Positions 6,477 through 16,203 are shown, numbered from the stretch's first letter. The stretch is 64,000 nucleotides of DNA from Methylohalomonas sp034521715 (GCA_034521715.1 JAXHLY010000009.1:1-64000); one strand, 5' to 3'. The notes: generated by a model from the sequence alone, not told the origin. Program-made: numbers and translations.

Positions 6477-8990
6477 ATGAAGAACATCGAGCAATCCAGT
6501 GAGCTATCAGCAGGCAACGCCGCTACTGCAGAACTGATTGTGCCCGGCATGGGCTCCGATCACTGCGCCGGCATCGTCAGCACTACGCTCAAACGCCTGT
6601 CAGGCGTCAATGAAGTCAGAACCAGTATCGCCGCCCACAAGGTCACGGTTCAGTACGACGCCAAGCAAACCGATCCAGCTGCATTGCGCAGAGCCGTGGA
6701 AAAAGCCGGTTACGATGTCGCCGGCGTTTCCGGCACAGACAATACGAAGGAGGTGCGGCTCGTTGTCCCCGGAATGGGTTCCGATCACTGCGCCGGTATC
6801 GTCAGTGATTCGCTGAAGCGGCTCGACGGTATCAACAGTGTCAGCACGAATATCTCCAATCACCGGGTGACGGTAAGCCTCGCGGCAAATGGCCCCTCCC
6901 CCGACGCAATACGCAGTGCCGTGGAAAAGGCGGGTTACGACGTCGCCTCGATAGAAACCGGCGATGAGACTGGTACCGAAACGGAATCCGAAGCCGACCA
7001 GGCCTACCTCGACCAGGCCTGGAAACGACTCTGGATAGCGGCGATACCCACCACGGTCATCATGGTGCTGATGATGCTGCACATGTTCTGGCAGCCGATT
7101 CCGGGCTACCTGGCGATCATCGCCCTGCTTGCCCTGCCGGTGGTGTTTCTGTACGGCGGCTGGGCCACGCACAAGTCGGCCTGGCGCTCGCTGACCAACC
7201 GCACCGCCAACATGGATGTACTCATCAGCATGGGCAGCCTGCCGCCGTATCTCATCGGCCTGGTCGGTTTCATCTATCCCATGACCTCGTTCATCGAGAT
7301 GGCCTCCACCATCATGACCTTTCACCTGCTCGGCCGGTATCTGGAGAACAAGGCCAAGGGCCGTGCATCGCAGGCGATCAAGAAACTGCTGACCCTGAGT
7401 GCCAAGACGGCGCGGGTCGAACGCGACGGCGCGGAAGTGGAAGTGCCCATCAAGGAGCTGACCATCGGCGATGTGATGATCGTGCGTCCCGGCGACAAGA
7501 TCCCCACCGATGGAGAAATTGTCGAAGGCGAAAGCCACGTGGATGAATCCATCGCCACCGGCGAGTCCATCCCGGTGGAAAAATCCCCCGGTGCCCAGGT
7601 GCTCGGGGCCACCATCAACAAGGAAGGCCGCCTCAAGGTCAAGGCGACCCGGGTCGGCACGGATACCTTTCTTTCCCAGGTCATTCGACTGGTCGAGGAG
7701 GCCCAGAGCTCCAAGGTCCCGATCCAGGAATTTGCTGATGGCGTGACAGCCAAATTCGTACCGGTGGTCATCGTCATCGCGTTTGCCAGTCTGGCCGCCT
7801 GGTTGCTGTTTCCTGACCCATTGCGCCCGATCCTGGAGTGGGGCGAGACCTTCCTGCCCTGGGTGAACCCGACCGCAACGCCGGTCATCCTGGCCATCCT
7901 GGCCACCATCTCGGTGCTGGTGATCGCCTGCCCCTGTGCCCTGGGCCTGGCGACGCCGACCGCCCTGATGGTTGGTTCCGGTATGGGAGCCGAGCGCGGT
8001 GTGCTGATCCGTTCCGGCGAGGCCATTCAGACGCTCAAGGACATCAGGATGGTGGTACTCGACAAGACCGGCACGATTACCAAGGGGGAACCGGAACTGA
8101 CCGACGTCGTCGCCGCTGGCGAACAGGACGAAAATACCGTGCTGGCGCTGGCCGCCGCGGTAGAGAACGCCTCCGAGCATCCCCTTGCCCAGGCAATCGT
8201 CAAGGGCGCCAGGGACCGCGCTGTCAATTTCGGGAATGTCGAGGCATTCAAGTCGGTGACCGCCCGCGGTGTCCAGGGCCGGGTCGAAGGTAGCGAGATC
8301 CTGATCGGCAACCGGCACCTGCTGGGTGAATCCGGGATCAAGGGCCTGGAAGAACTTGATGGCGACCTGGCAGAGCTGGAAGCCAGGGGTCGGACCGCGG
8401 TGCTGGTCGCACGCGACGGCCAGGCCATCGGGATCGTCTCCGTCGCAGACGCCATCAAACCGGATTCAAGGGCCGCGATCAGCGCCATGCACGACCTGGG
8501 ACTGACCGTCGCCATGGTCACCGGTGACAACGAACGCGCGGCCAGGGCCGTGGCCGATGAAGTTGGAATTGACGAGATCCTGGCCGGCGTGCTCCCGGAA
8601 GGCAAGGTTGATGAGATCCGCAAACTGCAGGACCGCTACGGTCAACACGTGGCCATGGTCGGTGACGGCATCAACGATGCCCCGCTGAAGCAGGCCAATG
8701 TCGGCATCGCCATCGGCGCCGGCGCCGATGTCGCCATCGAGGCCGCCGACGTCACGCTGGTCTCCGGCGAACTGACCAGGGTCGTCGAGGCCATTCGACT
8801 GTCGAAGGCGACATTCGACGAGATCGTACAGAACCTGTTCTGGGCTTTCTTCTACAATGTGGTTGCCATCCCTATCGCTGCCGTCGGCCTGCTGCATCCG
8901 ATGATCGGCGTGATCGCCATGACCATCAGTTCCCTGTCGGTCATCGGTAATTCGCTGTTGCTCAAACGGCTTCCCGCATCAACACCATGA
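6477..8990 (+). CDS. Cu(I)-type P1B ATPase with two atypical SxxC HMA domains
   Basis: An 837-aa heavy-metal P-type ATPase. Two N-terminal HMA domains (residues about 18-84 and 92-158) both read PGMGSDHCAGIVS, so Ser replaces the first Cys of GMxCxxC. Eight membrane helices follow, with TGES in the actuator domain, CPC (485-487) in TM6, DKTGT with catalytic Asp529, HPLA, TGDN, GDGINDAP, and FYNVVAIP and MTISSLSV in TM7/8; the last match Cu(I)-ATPases. The protein would export Cu(I), Ag(I) or a similar ion. Start ATG 6477 has GGGAGA upstream and lies downstream of the MerR-type promoter. Confidence 0.92.
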   Translation: MKNIEQSSELSAGNAATAELIVPGMGSDHCAGIVSTTLKRLSGVNEVRTSIAAHKVTVQYDAKQTDPAALRRAVEKAGYDVAGVSGTDNTKEVRLVVPGMGSDHCAGIVSDSLKRLDGINSVSTNISNHRVTVSLAANGPSPDAIRSAVEKAGYDVASIETGDETGTETESEADQAYLDQAWKRLWIAAIPTTVIMVLMMLHMFWQPIPGYLAIIALLALPVVFLYGGWATHKSAWRSLTNRTANMDVLISMGSLPPYLIGLVGFIYPMTSFIEMASTIMTFHLLGRYLENKAKGRASQAIKKLLTLSAKTARVERDGAEVEVPIKELTIGDVMIVRPGDKIPTDGEIVEGESHVDESIATGESIPVEKSPGAQVLGATINKEGRLKVKATRVGTDTFLSQVIRLVEEAQSSKVPIQEFADGVTAKFVPVVIVIAFASLAAWLLFPDPLRPILEWGETFLPWVNPTATPVILAILATISVLVIACPCALGLATPTALMVGSGMGAERGVLIRSGEAIQTLKDIRMVVLDKTGTITKGEPELTDVVAAGEQDENTVLALAAAVENASEHPLAQAIVKGARDRAVNFGNVEAFKSVTARGVQGRVEGSEILIGNRHLLGESGIKGLEELDGDLAELEARGRTAVLVARDGQAIGIVSVADAIKPDSRAAISAMHDLGLTVAMVTGDNERAARAVADEVGIDEILAGVLPEGKVDEIRKLQDRYGQHVAMVGDGINDAPLKQANVGIAIGAGADVAIEAADVTLVSGELTRVVEAIRLSKATFDEIVQNLFWAFFYNVVAIPIAAVGLLHPMIGVIAMTISSLSVIGNSLLLKRLPASTP

Positions 8991-9076
8991 ATCACGACCA
9001 CAGAGCCATAAGAACCCGGCGACCAGCAGGCCGCCGCGGTTTGTGTACAGATATTACCGCTTCAGTTACAGGACCG

Positions 9077-10364
9077 TTACTTGGCCTTCTGGAACTGGGC
9101 GTCCTCGGTCGAGCCCTTGAGCGCGGTGACCGAGGAGTTTTCGCCGGAGATGGTCTGGGTGACGGCATCGAAGTAGCCGGTACCGACCTCGCGCTGATGC
9201 TTGGTCGCGGTGTAGCCGTCCTTCTCGGCGGCGAACTCTTTCTCCTGCAGTTCGACGTAGGCCGACATCTGCCGCTCGGCGTAGCCCTTGGCCAGGCTGA
9301 ACATGCTGTAGTTCAGGGCATGGAAGCCGGCCAGGGTGATGAACTGGAACTTGTAGCCCATGGCACCCAGCTCGCGCTGGAACTTGGCGATGGTGGCATC
9401 GTCCAGGTTCTTCTTCCAGTTGAACGACGGCGAGCAGTTGTAGGCGAGCAGCTGTTCCGGATACTCCTCGCGGATGGCCTCGGCGAACTTTCTTCGCGTC
9501 GTCCAGGTCCGGTGTGCCGGTCTCACACCAGATCAGGTCGGCATACGGGGCATAGGCCATGCCGCGGGCAATGGCCTGCTCTATACCCGGCTTGGTGCGG
9601 TAGAAGCCCTCGGCGGTACGTTCGCCGGTGAGGAACTCCTTGTCGCGATCATCGATATCAGAGGTGATCAGGTTGGCGGCCTCGGCGTCGGTACGCGCCA
9701 GTACCAGGGTCGGCACCCCGCAGACATCAGCCGCCAGGCGCGCGGCGGTCAGCTTCTGCACGGCCTCCTGGGTCGGGACCAGGACCTTGCCGCCCATGTG
9801 GCCGCACTTCTTGGCGGAAGCCAGCTGGTCCTCAAAGTGAACGCCGGCGGCGCCGGCCTCGATCATGTGCTTCATCAGCTCGAAGGCGTTCAGCACGCCG
9901 CCGAAACCGGCCTCGGCGTCGGCGACGATCGGCGCGAACCAGTCAATGCTGTCATCGCCCTCGGCATGGCGGATCTGGTCGGAACGCACCAGCGCGTTGT
10001 TGATGCGCCTGACCACGGTGGGCACGGAGTCGACCGGATACAGCGACTGGTCGGGATACATGTCAAAGGCACTGTTGGCGTCACCGGCGACCTGCCAGCC
10101 GGACAGATAGATGGCCTTGAGGCCGGCCTTGACCTGCTGCACGGCCATGTTGCCGGTCAGGGCGCCGAGGGAATTGACGAAGGCCTCTTCGTTGACCAGC
10201 TTCCAGAGCTTCTCGGCGCCATTGCGGGCCAGCGTATGCTCGATCTGCAGGCTGCCGCACAAACGAACGACATCGGCGGCACCATAGTCACGCTTGACGT
10301 TTTTCCAGCGCGGGTTTTCCGCCCATCCCTTCTCCAGTTGCTTGATTTCAGCGTCAGCACCCAT
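9077..10364 (-). CDS. aceA: Isocitrate lyase (one-base insertion)
   Basis: Isocitrate lyase splits isocitrate to glyoxylate and succinate in the glyoxylate shunt, allowing growth on acetate or fatty acids. The catalytic loop KKCGH is present (AKKCGHMGGK), with the FEDQ and WCETGTPDL motifs. The protein is about 428 aa, the usual bacterial length. An extra A in GAAGAAAGTTCGCC (about 9490) shifts the frame; removing it joins DDAKK to FAEAIREEYPEQLLAYNCSP (the conserved C-terminal region), ending with TAA 9077-9079. A good AGGAGG site precedes ATG 10364. The divergent LysR gene is the obvious candidate regulator. No malate synthase gene is in the window. Confidence 0.93.
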
Positions 10365-10591
10365 CGGGTTCCTCCTGTGTTAAGTGAATTCAGGCTCAAA
10401 AATTATTGTGTTATTGCTGCAGGGGACGCCCTGTGGCAAAACGACTGCCCGCACTAATCCCTGGCTGTGGACCGTCGTCACTGGCGTCCATGGCCTTGCT
10501 ACCGGACTGTGATAGGCGCCCCAGCGGAGAAGGCACCCTGATATGACAGAAAGGTTAAGACCGTGAGGGCAGTTTAGATGCGATGCACCAT

Positions 10592-10630
10592 TTGACAAGC
10601 GGATTTTGTCAATATTGACTATTAATATTG
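10592..10630. promoter_or_regulatory. Palindromic operators between aceA and the LysR gene
   Basis: Three overlapping inverted repeats lie here: TTGACAA/TTGTCAA (10592-10598 and 10606-10612), the perfect 12-mer GTCAATATTGAC (10608-10619), and CAATATT/AATATTG (10610-10616 and 10624-10630). The AT-rich block stands out from its GC-rich surroundings. T-N11-A dyads of this kind are typical LysR binding sites, so self-regulation and control of aceA are inferred. Confidence 0.6.
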
Positions 10631-10651
10631 TTAATGTATATTGGGTCTGTT

Positions 10652-11611
10652 ATGTCCCGAGACTACTATAAACAGAACAGACTCAAGCAGTTACGTGCAT
10701 TCTGCCACACCGCGCTGGGCGGCAGCATGTCCCGGGCGGCGGAAAAAATGGACCTCAGCCAGCCGTCGATCTCGCTGCTCATCCGCGCCCTGGAAAAGGA
10801 TATGGGCCATCAGCTGTTCGGCCGCCAGGGGCCGCGTATCTTCCTGACCGCCGAGGGCAAGAGCCTGCTGGATATGGCCCTGCCACTGGTCGAGGGCATC
10901 GACAACCTGCCGGTGGCCTTCGACGAGCAGGTCAACAAGCATATCAGCGGTGAACTGCATATCGCCGCCAGCGAAGTCATACTTTTGCAGATGCTGTCAC
11001 ACACCCTGCGCCGCTATCATTCGGCCTATCCACAGATCCGCGTTTGCCTGCATAATGTCACCAGCCCGGACGGGCTGACACAGCTGCAGGCCGGCGATAT
11101 CGATCTGGCGATCAGCGCCCTGATCAAGGTACCGCGGGACATGCTGTTTACGCCGCTGTGCGACTATGATCCGGTTCTGATCATGCCGAATGACCACCCG
11201 CTCGCGGGCCGGACGGTTATCAGGCTGGAGGAAATCAGCCCCTACGGACTGATTCTGCCGCCGCGACAGCTGACGACCGCGCAGATGGTTGAAATGGTAT
11301 TCAGCCAGCATAATATTAACTACAGCGTTGTCATGGAGGCGCGCGGCTGGCAGGTCATCAAGAAATACGTCGAGCGCGATATCGGCATTGCGGTGGTACC
11401 GCGGATTTGTCTGACACAACATGATGATCTGGCGACAATTCCGCTTACGTCATACTTTCCGAAGTGCAGCTACGGTCTGGTCATGCGGCGGGAGCAGATA
11501 CTATCCCCGGCGGCCAGACGGTTTGTGGAGATGCTGGCACCCGTGGCGCTGAAAAACTGGCACCCGGCGGCTTCGCCGCGCTCGGCACGCGCCGTGTCAA
11601 GTCATGCATAA
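10652..11611 (+). CDS. LysR-family transcriptional regulator
   Basis: A 319-aa LTTR. The N-terminal helix-turn-helix (residues 10-75) reads LKQLRAFCHTALGGSMSRAA then SQPSISLLIRALEKDMG; a periplasmic-binding-protein-like effector domain follows (about 95-305). ATG 10652 is preferred over TTG 10628 and ATG 10634 because it gives a standard N-terminus (MSRDYYKQNRLKQL) and leaves the operator region free. It is divergent from isocitrate lyase, so control of the glyoxylate shunt is likely; the co-inducer is unknown. The C-terminal tail (PAASPRSARAVSSHA) is not typical of the family. Confidence 0.9.
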   Translation: MSRDYYKQNRLKQLRAFCHTALGGSMSRAAEKMDLSQPSISLLIRALEKDMGHQLFGRQGPRIFLTAEGKSLLDMALPLVEGIDNLPVAFDEQVNKHISGELHIAASEVILLQMLSHTLRRYHSAYPQIRVCLHNVTSPDGLTQLQAGDIDLAISALIKVPRDMLFTPLCDYDPVLIMPNDHPLAGRTVIRLEEISPYGLILPPRQLTTAQMVEMVFSQHNINYSVVMEARGWQVIKKYVERDIGIAVVPRICLTQHDDLATIPLTSYFPKCSYGLVMRREQILSPAARRFVEMLAPVALKNWHPAASPRSARAVSSHA

Positions 11612-11723
11612 TACACCCTATATGCCTCTGGCGGGAACTCTGGCGACAGTATTTTCGCGAGTTATAATTAGAGTATATCCCTTGAGCGAATCATCGTCCC
11701 GATTCAAGGTCAGAGTTAGAGGT

Positions 11724-12056
11724 ATGAGTGAAAAAACTGGCCAAAACCAACAGCAAGACCAAGATGAAGGACTGGCCCTGCAGGAGGCCAAACCGAAACT
11801 TAAGCGTCCTCCTTTATACAAGGTCATCCTCATTAATGACGACTATACGCCGATGGATTTTGTGGTCCATGTGCTCGAACAGTTCTTCGCTTTGGATCGC
11901 GAAAGCGCGACGCGTATCATGCTGGAAGTCCATACACGCGGCAAAGGTATATGTGGTGTCTTCACTCACGAGATTGCAGAAACCAAAGTCTCGCAGGTCA
12001 ACAGTTATTCCCGTGAGAATAATCATCCCCTTTTATGTACGATGGAAAAAGCGTGA
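11724..12056 (+). CDS. clpS: ClpA adaptor protein ClpS
   Basis: ClpS delivers N-degron substrates to ClpAP. This 110-aa protein has a flexible Gln-rich N-terminus and the conserved core PLYKVILINDDYTPMDFV, the helix VLEQFFALDRESATRIML and VHTRGKGICGVFTHEIAETK. The Asn-Asp-Asp and His residues that line the N-degron pocket are present. ATG 11724 is used, preceded by TTAGAGGT; an upstream in-frame extension is unlike the family. It lies 11 bp before clpA, the standard gammaproteobacterial arrangement. Confidence 0.95.
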   Translation: MSEKTGQNQQQDQDEGLALQEAKPKLKRPPLYKVILINDDYTPMDFVVHVLEQFFALDRESATRIMLEVHTRGKGICGVFTHEIAETKVSQVNSYSRENNHPLLCTMEKA

Positions 12057-12067
12057 GGGCTTGAGCC

Positions 12068-14335
12068 ATGCTCGATAAAGATCTTGAAATGACATTGAAT
12101 AACGCGTTCCGCGATGCGCGCGAACAGCGTCACGAATTCATGACAGTCGAGCATCTGCTGCTGGCACTGCTGGACAATCCATCCGCGGCAAGGGTACTGC
12201 GGGCCTGCGGCGCCAATCTCAACGCCCTGCACAACGACCTGCGTAATTTCATCCGTGAAAACGCGCCGGTGCTGCCGGAAGGCGACGAGCGCGACACGCA
12301 GCCGACACTGGGTTTTCAGCGCGTCCTGCAGCGTGCCGTATTTCATGTGCAGTCTTCCGGCAAGAAGGAAGTCAGCGGCGCCAACGTGCTGGTCGCAATC
12401 TTCGGTGAACGCGAATCCCACGCCGTTTTCTTCCTGTCACAACAGGAGATCAAGCGCCTTGATGTCGTGAATTACATATCCCACGGCATTTCCAAGGTGC
12501 CGCAGGAAGAAGCCGGTGAGGAATCCGAGGCCGCGGCCGAGGAAGAAACGCGCACGGAAGAGGCCGGCAGCAACCCGCTCGAGGCCTATACCGTCAATCT
12601 CAACGAACAGGCGCAACGTGGCAAGATCGATCCCCTGATCGGCCGCCAGCATGAAATCCAGCGTACGATTCAGATCCTGTGCCGGCGACGCAAGAACAAC
12701 CCGCTTTACGTCGGTGAGGCCGGTGTCGGCAAGACTGCGATTGCCGAGGGCCTGGCAAAGCTGATCGTCGATGAAGAAGTGCCGGACGTTCTGGCCGACA
12801 GCACGATATACGCCCTCGACCTGGGCGCCCTGCTGGCCGGCACCAAGTATCGTGGTGATTTCGAAAAACGCCTCAAGGGCGTCATGGCGGCACTGAAGAA
12901 GAAATCCGGGTCGATACTGTTTATCGACGAGATTCATACGATCATCGGCGCCGGTGCCGCGTCCGGCGGTGTCATGGACGCCTCGAACATCATCAAGCCG
13001 GCGCTGGCCTCGGGTGATCTGAAGTGCATCGGTTCGACGACCTATCAGGAATACCGCGGTATTTTCGAGAAGGATCGTGCGCTGGCGCGCCGGTTCCAGA
13101 AGATCGATGTCACCGAGCCCTCGGTCGATGAAACCGTGAAAATCCTGGAAGGACTGAAGAGCCGCTTTGAAACGCATCACCAGATCCGCTACACGCACCA
13201 GGCACTGCGCGCAGCGGCAGAACTGACCGATCGCTACCTTACCGACCGGCACCTGCCGGACAAGGCCATCGATATCATTGACGAGGCCGGTGCCTCCCAG
13301 CATCTGGTGGCACCCTCCAAGCGCAAGAAGACGGTCAATGTCGCCGATATCGAAAACATCGTCGCCCGTATCGCGCGCATTCCGCCAAAATCCGTCAGTA
13401 CCTCCGACAAGGATGTGCTGCGCAACCTGGACCGCGACCTGAAAATGACGGTGTTCGGTCAGGACAAGGCCATCGATACGCTCGCGACCGCCATTAAAAT
13501 GTCCCGCTCCGGCCTGGCCAATCCACAGAAACCCATCGGCAATTTCCTGTTCGCCGGGCCGACCGGCGTCGGCAAGACCGAGGTGACGCGTCAGCTGGCC
13601 AAGATCATGGGTATCGAACTGATCCGTTTTGACATGTCCGAGTACATGGAGCGGCACACGGTGTCACGTCTGATCGGTGCGCCGCCGGGCTACGTCGGTT
13701 ACGATCAGGGCGGTCTGCTGACCGACGCGATCAACAAGCAGCCGCATGCAGTGCTGTTGCTGGACGAAATCGAGAAGGCACATCCGGATGTCTTCAATCT
13801 GTTGCTGCAGGTCATGGACCACGGCACGCTGACCGACGCCAATGGCCGTCAGACCGATTTCCGCAACGTGATCATAGTCATGACCACGAACGCCGGTGCC
13901 GAACGCATCAGCCGTTCATCGATCGGTTTTACGCCCCAGGATCACACGCACGATGCGACGGAAGTCATCCAGAAAACTTTCAGTCCGGAATTCCGTAACC
14001 GCCTGGATGCGATTGTCGAGTTTGATCCGCTGTCGCCCGATACCATCACCCACGTGGTCGACAAGTTCCTGGTCGAACTCGAGACACAACTCGATGCCCG
14101 CAAGGTCAGCATGGAAGTCGATGACAGTGCGCGTGAATGGCTGGCGAAGCACGGCCATGACAAGATCATGGGTGCCCGGCCGATGGCCCGCCTCATCCAG
14201 GACAGGATCAAGAAACCGCTGGCCGAGCAGTTACTGTTCGGCAAACTCGAACATGGCGGTCATATCCGCATCACGGAAGAGAACGATGAGATCAAGGTCG
14301 AGGTGATCGAGGAAGAGACGGAAGGCGCTGTATAG
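12068..14335 (+). CDS. clpA: ATP-dependent Clp protease ATP-binding subunit ClpA
   Basis: The 755-aa unfoldase of the ClpAP protease. It has an N-domain (1-145) that binds ClpS, a first AAA+ module with GEAGVGKT, and a second with GPTGVGKT, plus Walker B sequences ILFIDEIHT and LLLDEIEKAHPDV. There is no middle coiled-coil, which separates it from ClpB. It hexamerises in the cytoplasm and feeds substrates into ClpP (not in this window). The length is usual and the frame intact. A strong terminator follows 35 bp after the stop, beyond a short TTGATTGG-type repeat. Confidence 0.97.
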   Translation: MLDKDLEMTLNNAFRDAREQRHEFMTVEHLLLALLDNPSAARVLRACGANLNALHNDLRNFIRENAPVLPEGDERDTQPTLGFQRVLQRAVFHVQSSGKKEVSGANVLVAIFGERESHAVFFLSQQEIKRLDVVNYISHGISKVPQEEAGEESEAAAEEETRTEEAGSNPLEAYTVNLNEQAQRGKIDPLIGRQHEIQRTIQILCRRRKNNPLYVGEAGVGKTAIAEGLAKLIVDEEVPDVLADSTIYALDLGALLAGTKYRGDFEKRLKGVMAALKKKSGSILFIDEIHTIIGAGAASGGVMDASNIIKPALASGDLKCIGSTTYQEYRGIFEKDRALARRFQKIDVTEPSVDETVKILEGLKSRFETHHQIRYTHQALRAAAELTDRYLTDRHLPDKAIDIIDEAGASQHLVAPSKRKKTVNVADIENIVARIARIPPKSVSTSDKDVLRNLDRDLKMTVFGQDKAIDTLATAIKMSRSGLANPQKPIGNFLFAGPTGVGKTEVTRQLAKIMGIELIRFDMSEYMERHTVSRLIGAPPGYVGYDQGGLLTDAINKQPHAVLLLDEIEKAHPDVFNLLLQVMDHGTLTDANGRQTDFRNVIIVMTTNAGAERISRSSIGFTPQDHTHDATEVIQKTFSPEFRNRLDAIVEFDPLSPDTITHVVDKFLVELETQLDARKVSMEVDDSAREWLAKHGHDKIMGARPMARLIQDRIKKPLAEQLLFGKLEHGGHIRITEENDEIKVEVIEEETEGAV

Positions 14336-14370
14336 TTGACTGGTTGATTGGTTAACTGGTGATTAGTCAA
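14336..14370 (+). repeat. Degenerate TTGATTGG/TTAACTGG octamer repeat after clpA
   Basis: About four imperfect octamers (GACTGGTT, GATTGGTT, AACTGGTG and a partial) start directly after the clpA stop. The same motif family abuts stop codons at 19.2, 19.4, 30.5, 61.7 and 63.1 kb. Confidence 0.6.
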
Positions 14371-14400
14371 GGGAAGCCGGGAAATCAGCTTCCCTTTTTA
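14371..14400 (+). terminator. Intrinsic terminator of clpS-clpA
   Basis: GGGAAGC (14371-14377) pairs with GCTTCCC (14388-14394) and is followed by TTTTT. The stem touches the stop codon of the convergent gene at 14398, so it may act for both directions. Confidence 0.85.
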
Positions 14401-14811
14401 TTGCCCGCTGTCAGTCTGGCCAAAATAACGGCAGGCCGGTTCGGATAATAATAAATATAGATACACGCCATAAAATAAAAGATGTGCCGATGTCATCAAC
14501 CAGGCCGATGATCGGATATAAGGACTGGTGAGTACATACAAAACAATTTGGAACAGTAACAGGGCGATAACCAGCATCCAGGCCCAGCGCCTGCCCTTGA
14601 GCATGAAGATGCCGGTAACCAGAAATATACTACCGGCGATGACATCCAGCATCAGCTGAATCCAGGCCGGCAGTTTCCAGCTTTCCAGCATGCTGCGATA
14701 GAACGCATCGTCACTGTATAGCCAGTACATGCCTGCGAGCGAACTCACAAGCGTAAACAGTCCCACTACAATACCGAGCCATGCAACAAATGTAATCCGC
14801 TTTGGGCGCAT
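14398..14811 (-). CDS. Uncharacterised four-helix membrane protein
   Basis: A 137-aa protein with four predicted membrane helices: FVAWLGIVVGLFTLVSSLAG, a second around WIQLMLDVIAGSIFLVTGIF, a third WMLVIALLLFQIVLYVL, and a fourth SAHLLFYGVYLYLLL. Charged residues (KGRRWAW) lie between helices 2 and 3. No family is recognised and no catalytic motif is seen. It is convergent with clpA and separated from argA by 48 bp; it reads the same way as argE-argA and could be the last gene of that operon. Confidence 0.65.
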   Translation of the reverse strand: MRPKRITFVAWLGIVVGLFTLVSSLAGMYWLYSDDAFYRSMLESWKLPAWIQLMLDVIAGSIFLVTGIFMLKGRRWAWMLVIALLLFQIVLYVLTSPYIRSSAWLMTSAHLLFYGVYLYLLLSEPACRYFGQTDSGQ

Positions 14812-14859
14812 GAGGTTTTATGCTTCCATGTTCAACAGCCCCGTTTGCCAAGCGGGAAA

Positions 14860-16203
14860 TCAAAGTTGCTTGATTAATACCTTCGAATTCCGCTGGATGT
14901 TGTAGAGCTCTTTCCGCTTCACCGGCAAGTCGTCGAGTTTCCCCTCTTTAAATCCCCGTTCCAGGAACCAGTGCGGTGCATGGGTGGTTAACACGAATAC
15001 CCGTTCCAGTCCCCGCCGCCGCGCCTCCCGCTCCAGGCTGGCAAACAGTTGATCGCCCCGCCCCTGTTTCTGATAATCGCCGTGAATGGCGAGACAGGCG
15101 ATCTCGGCGACCTTTTCCCCGTCAAACGGATACAGGGCGGCACAACCGATGATGACACCATCCCGCAGCAGAATGGTGAAATGATCGATCTCCAGTTCGA
15201 GTTTTTCGCGTGACCGGTGCGCGAGCACGCCGGCTTTTTCCAGCGGCTCGATCAGTTCGAGAATACCGGCGACATCCTCGATGCAGGCCTTGCGGATATC
15301 ATCGTACGGCGCGGCACTGATCATCGTGCCAACACCGTCACGGCTGAACAATTCCAGCAACAGTGCCCCGTCCCGGCAGCGGTTGATGATATGCGTGCGC
15401 ACGACGCCCTGTTTGCAGGCATAAATCGCATGCGCGGCCTGATCGGTCACGGCGTCATTACCGGCATGGCCCTCGGCAAACAGTGCCTCGGCTTCTTTTT
15501 CGGACAGCTGGCGGATGAGATTGCCATCGCTATTGCGCAGACCATCGCTTTCAGTCAGATAAATCAGCTTGGCCGCCTGCAGGCTGGCCGCCACCTCGGC
15601 GGCGACATCGCGCGCGCTCAGGTTGAAGGCCTCACCGGTCGGTGAATACCCCATCGGCGGCACAAGCACGATTTCATGCCGATCGAGTTTTGTCCTGATG
15701 GCTTCCGCATCGATGCGCCGTACTTCGCCGGTATGCTCGAAATCGATACCGTCGTGAATACCGAGCGGCTGTGCGATGATAAAATTACCGGAAGACACCT
15801 GCAGCCGGGTTTCCCGCATCGGTGTGTTGCCCGGCCCCATCGACAGCAGGGCCTCAATATCGACCCGGATCCTGCCGATCGCCTCTTTTACATGCTCCAG
15901 CGCCGGGGCATCCGTCACCCGCATGCCCTTGTGAAAATTCGATTCAACACCGGCGATTTCCAGGCGCCTGTCAATCTGCGGCCGGGCACCGTATACCAGT
16001 ACCAACCGGATACCGAGGCTGTTCAGTAACGCCAGGTCATGAATCAGCTGCGGGAAATGACTGTCGGCCACCGCCTCGCCGTCGAACTGAACCACGAAAG
16101 TCTGGCCGCGATGCACATGAATATAGGGCGAGGCCAGCCGGAACCAGTCCACGAATGCCTGATTGTCACCATTCATCGCCTTCCTGTTTTTGTCGTCACT
16201 CAT
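14860..16203 (-). CDS. argA: N-acetylglutamate synthase (ArgA)
   Basis: This 447-aa ArgA carries an N-terminal amino-acid-kinase fold (LVLVYGARPQIDRRL, then PLGIHDGIDFEHTGEVRRID and VPPMGYSPTGEAFNLSARDV) and a C-terminal GNAT acetyltransferase (IGCAALYPF, CLAIHGDYQKQGRGDQLFAS). It makes N-acetylglutamate from acetyl-CoA and glutamate, the first step of arginine synthesis, and is normally feedback-inhibited by arginine through the kinase domain. ATG 16203 overlaps the argE TGA by four bases, so translation is coupled. argG lies elsewhere in the window at 41.3 kb. Confidence 0.96.
   Translation of the reverse strand: MSDDKNRKAMNGDNQAFVDWFRLASPYIHVHRGQTFVVQFDGEAVADSHFPQLIHDLALLNSLGIRLVLVYGARPQIDRRLEIAGVESNFHKGMRVTDAPALEHVKEAIGRIRVDIEALLSMGPGNTPMRETRLQVSSGNFIIAQPLGIHDGIDFEHTGEVRRIDAEAIRTKLDRHEIVLVPPMGYSPTGEAFNLSARDVAAEVAASLQAAKLIYLTESDGLRNSDGNLIRQLSEKEAEALFAEGHAGNDAVTDQAAHAIYACKQGVVRTHIINRCRDGALLLELFSRDGVGTMISAAPYDDIRKACIEDVAGILELIEPLEKAGVLAHRSREKLELEIDHFTILLRDGVIIGCAALYPFDGEKVAEIACLAIHGDYQKQGRGDQLFASLEREARRRGLERVFVLTTHAPHWFLERGFKEGKLDDLPVKRKELYNIQRNSKVLIKQL

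Noticed and set aside
6600..8318. 572-codon antisense ORF over the P-type ATPase
   Set aside because: High-GC codon use leaves long antisense frames. Its composition (Asp/His/Gln/Gly-rich) is that of a shadow, and the plus strand has full family motifs.
8987..9631. Rightward ORF starting MNHDH after the P-type ATPase
   Set aside because: It runs antisense through isocitrate lyase. The short MNHDH start overlaps the ATPase stop but lacks a plausible independent product.
9474..10457. 327-codon ORF antisense to aceA
   Set aside because: Shadow of isocitrate lyase, and it would cover the operator region of the divergent LysR gene.
12437..13657. 406-codon ORF antisense to clpA
   Set aside because: Lies wholly within clpA and has no recognisable motif.
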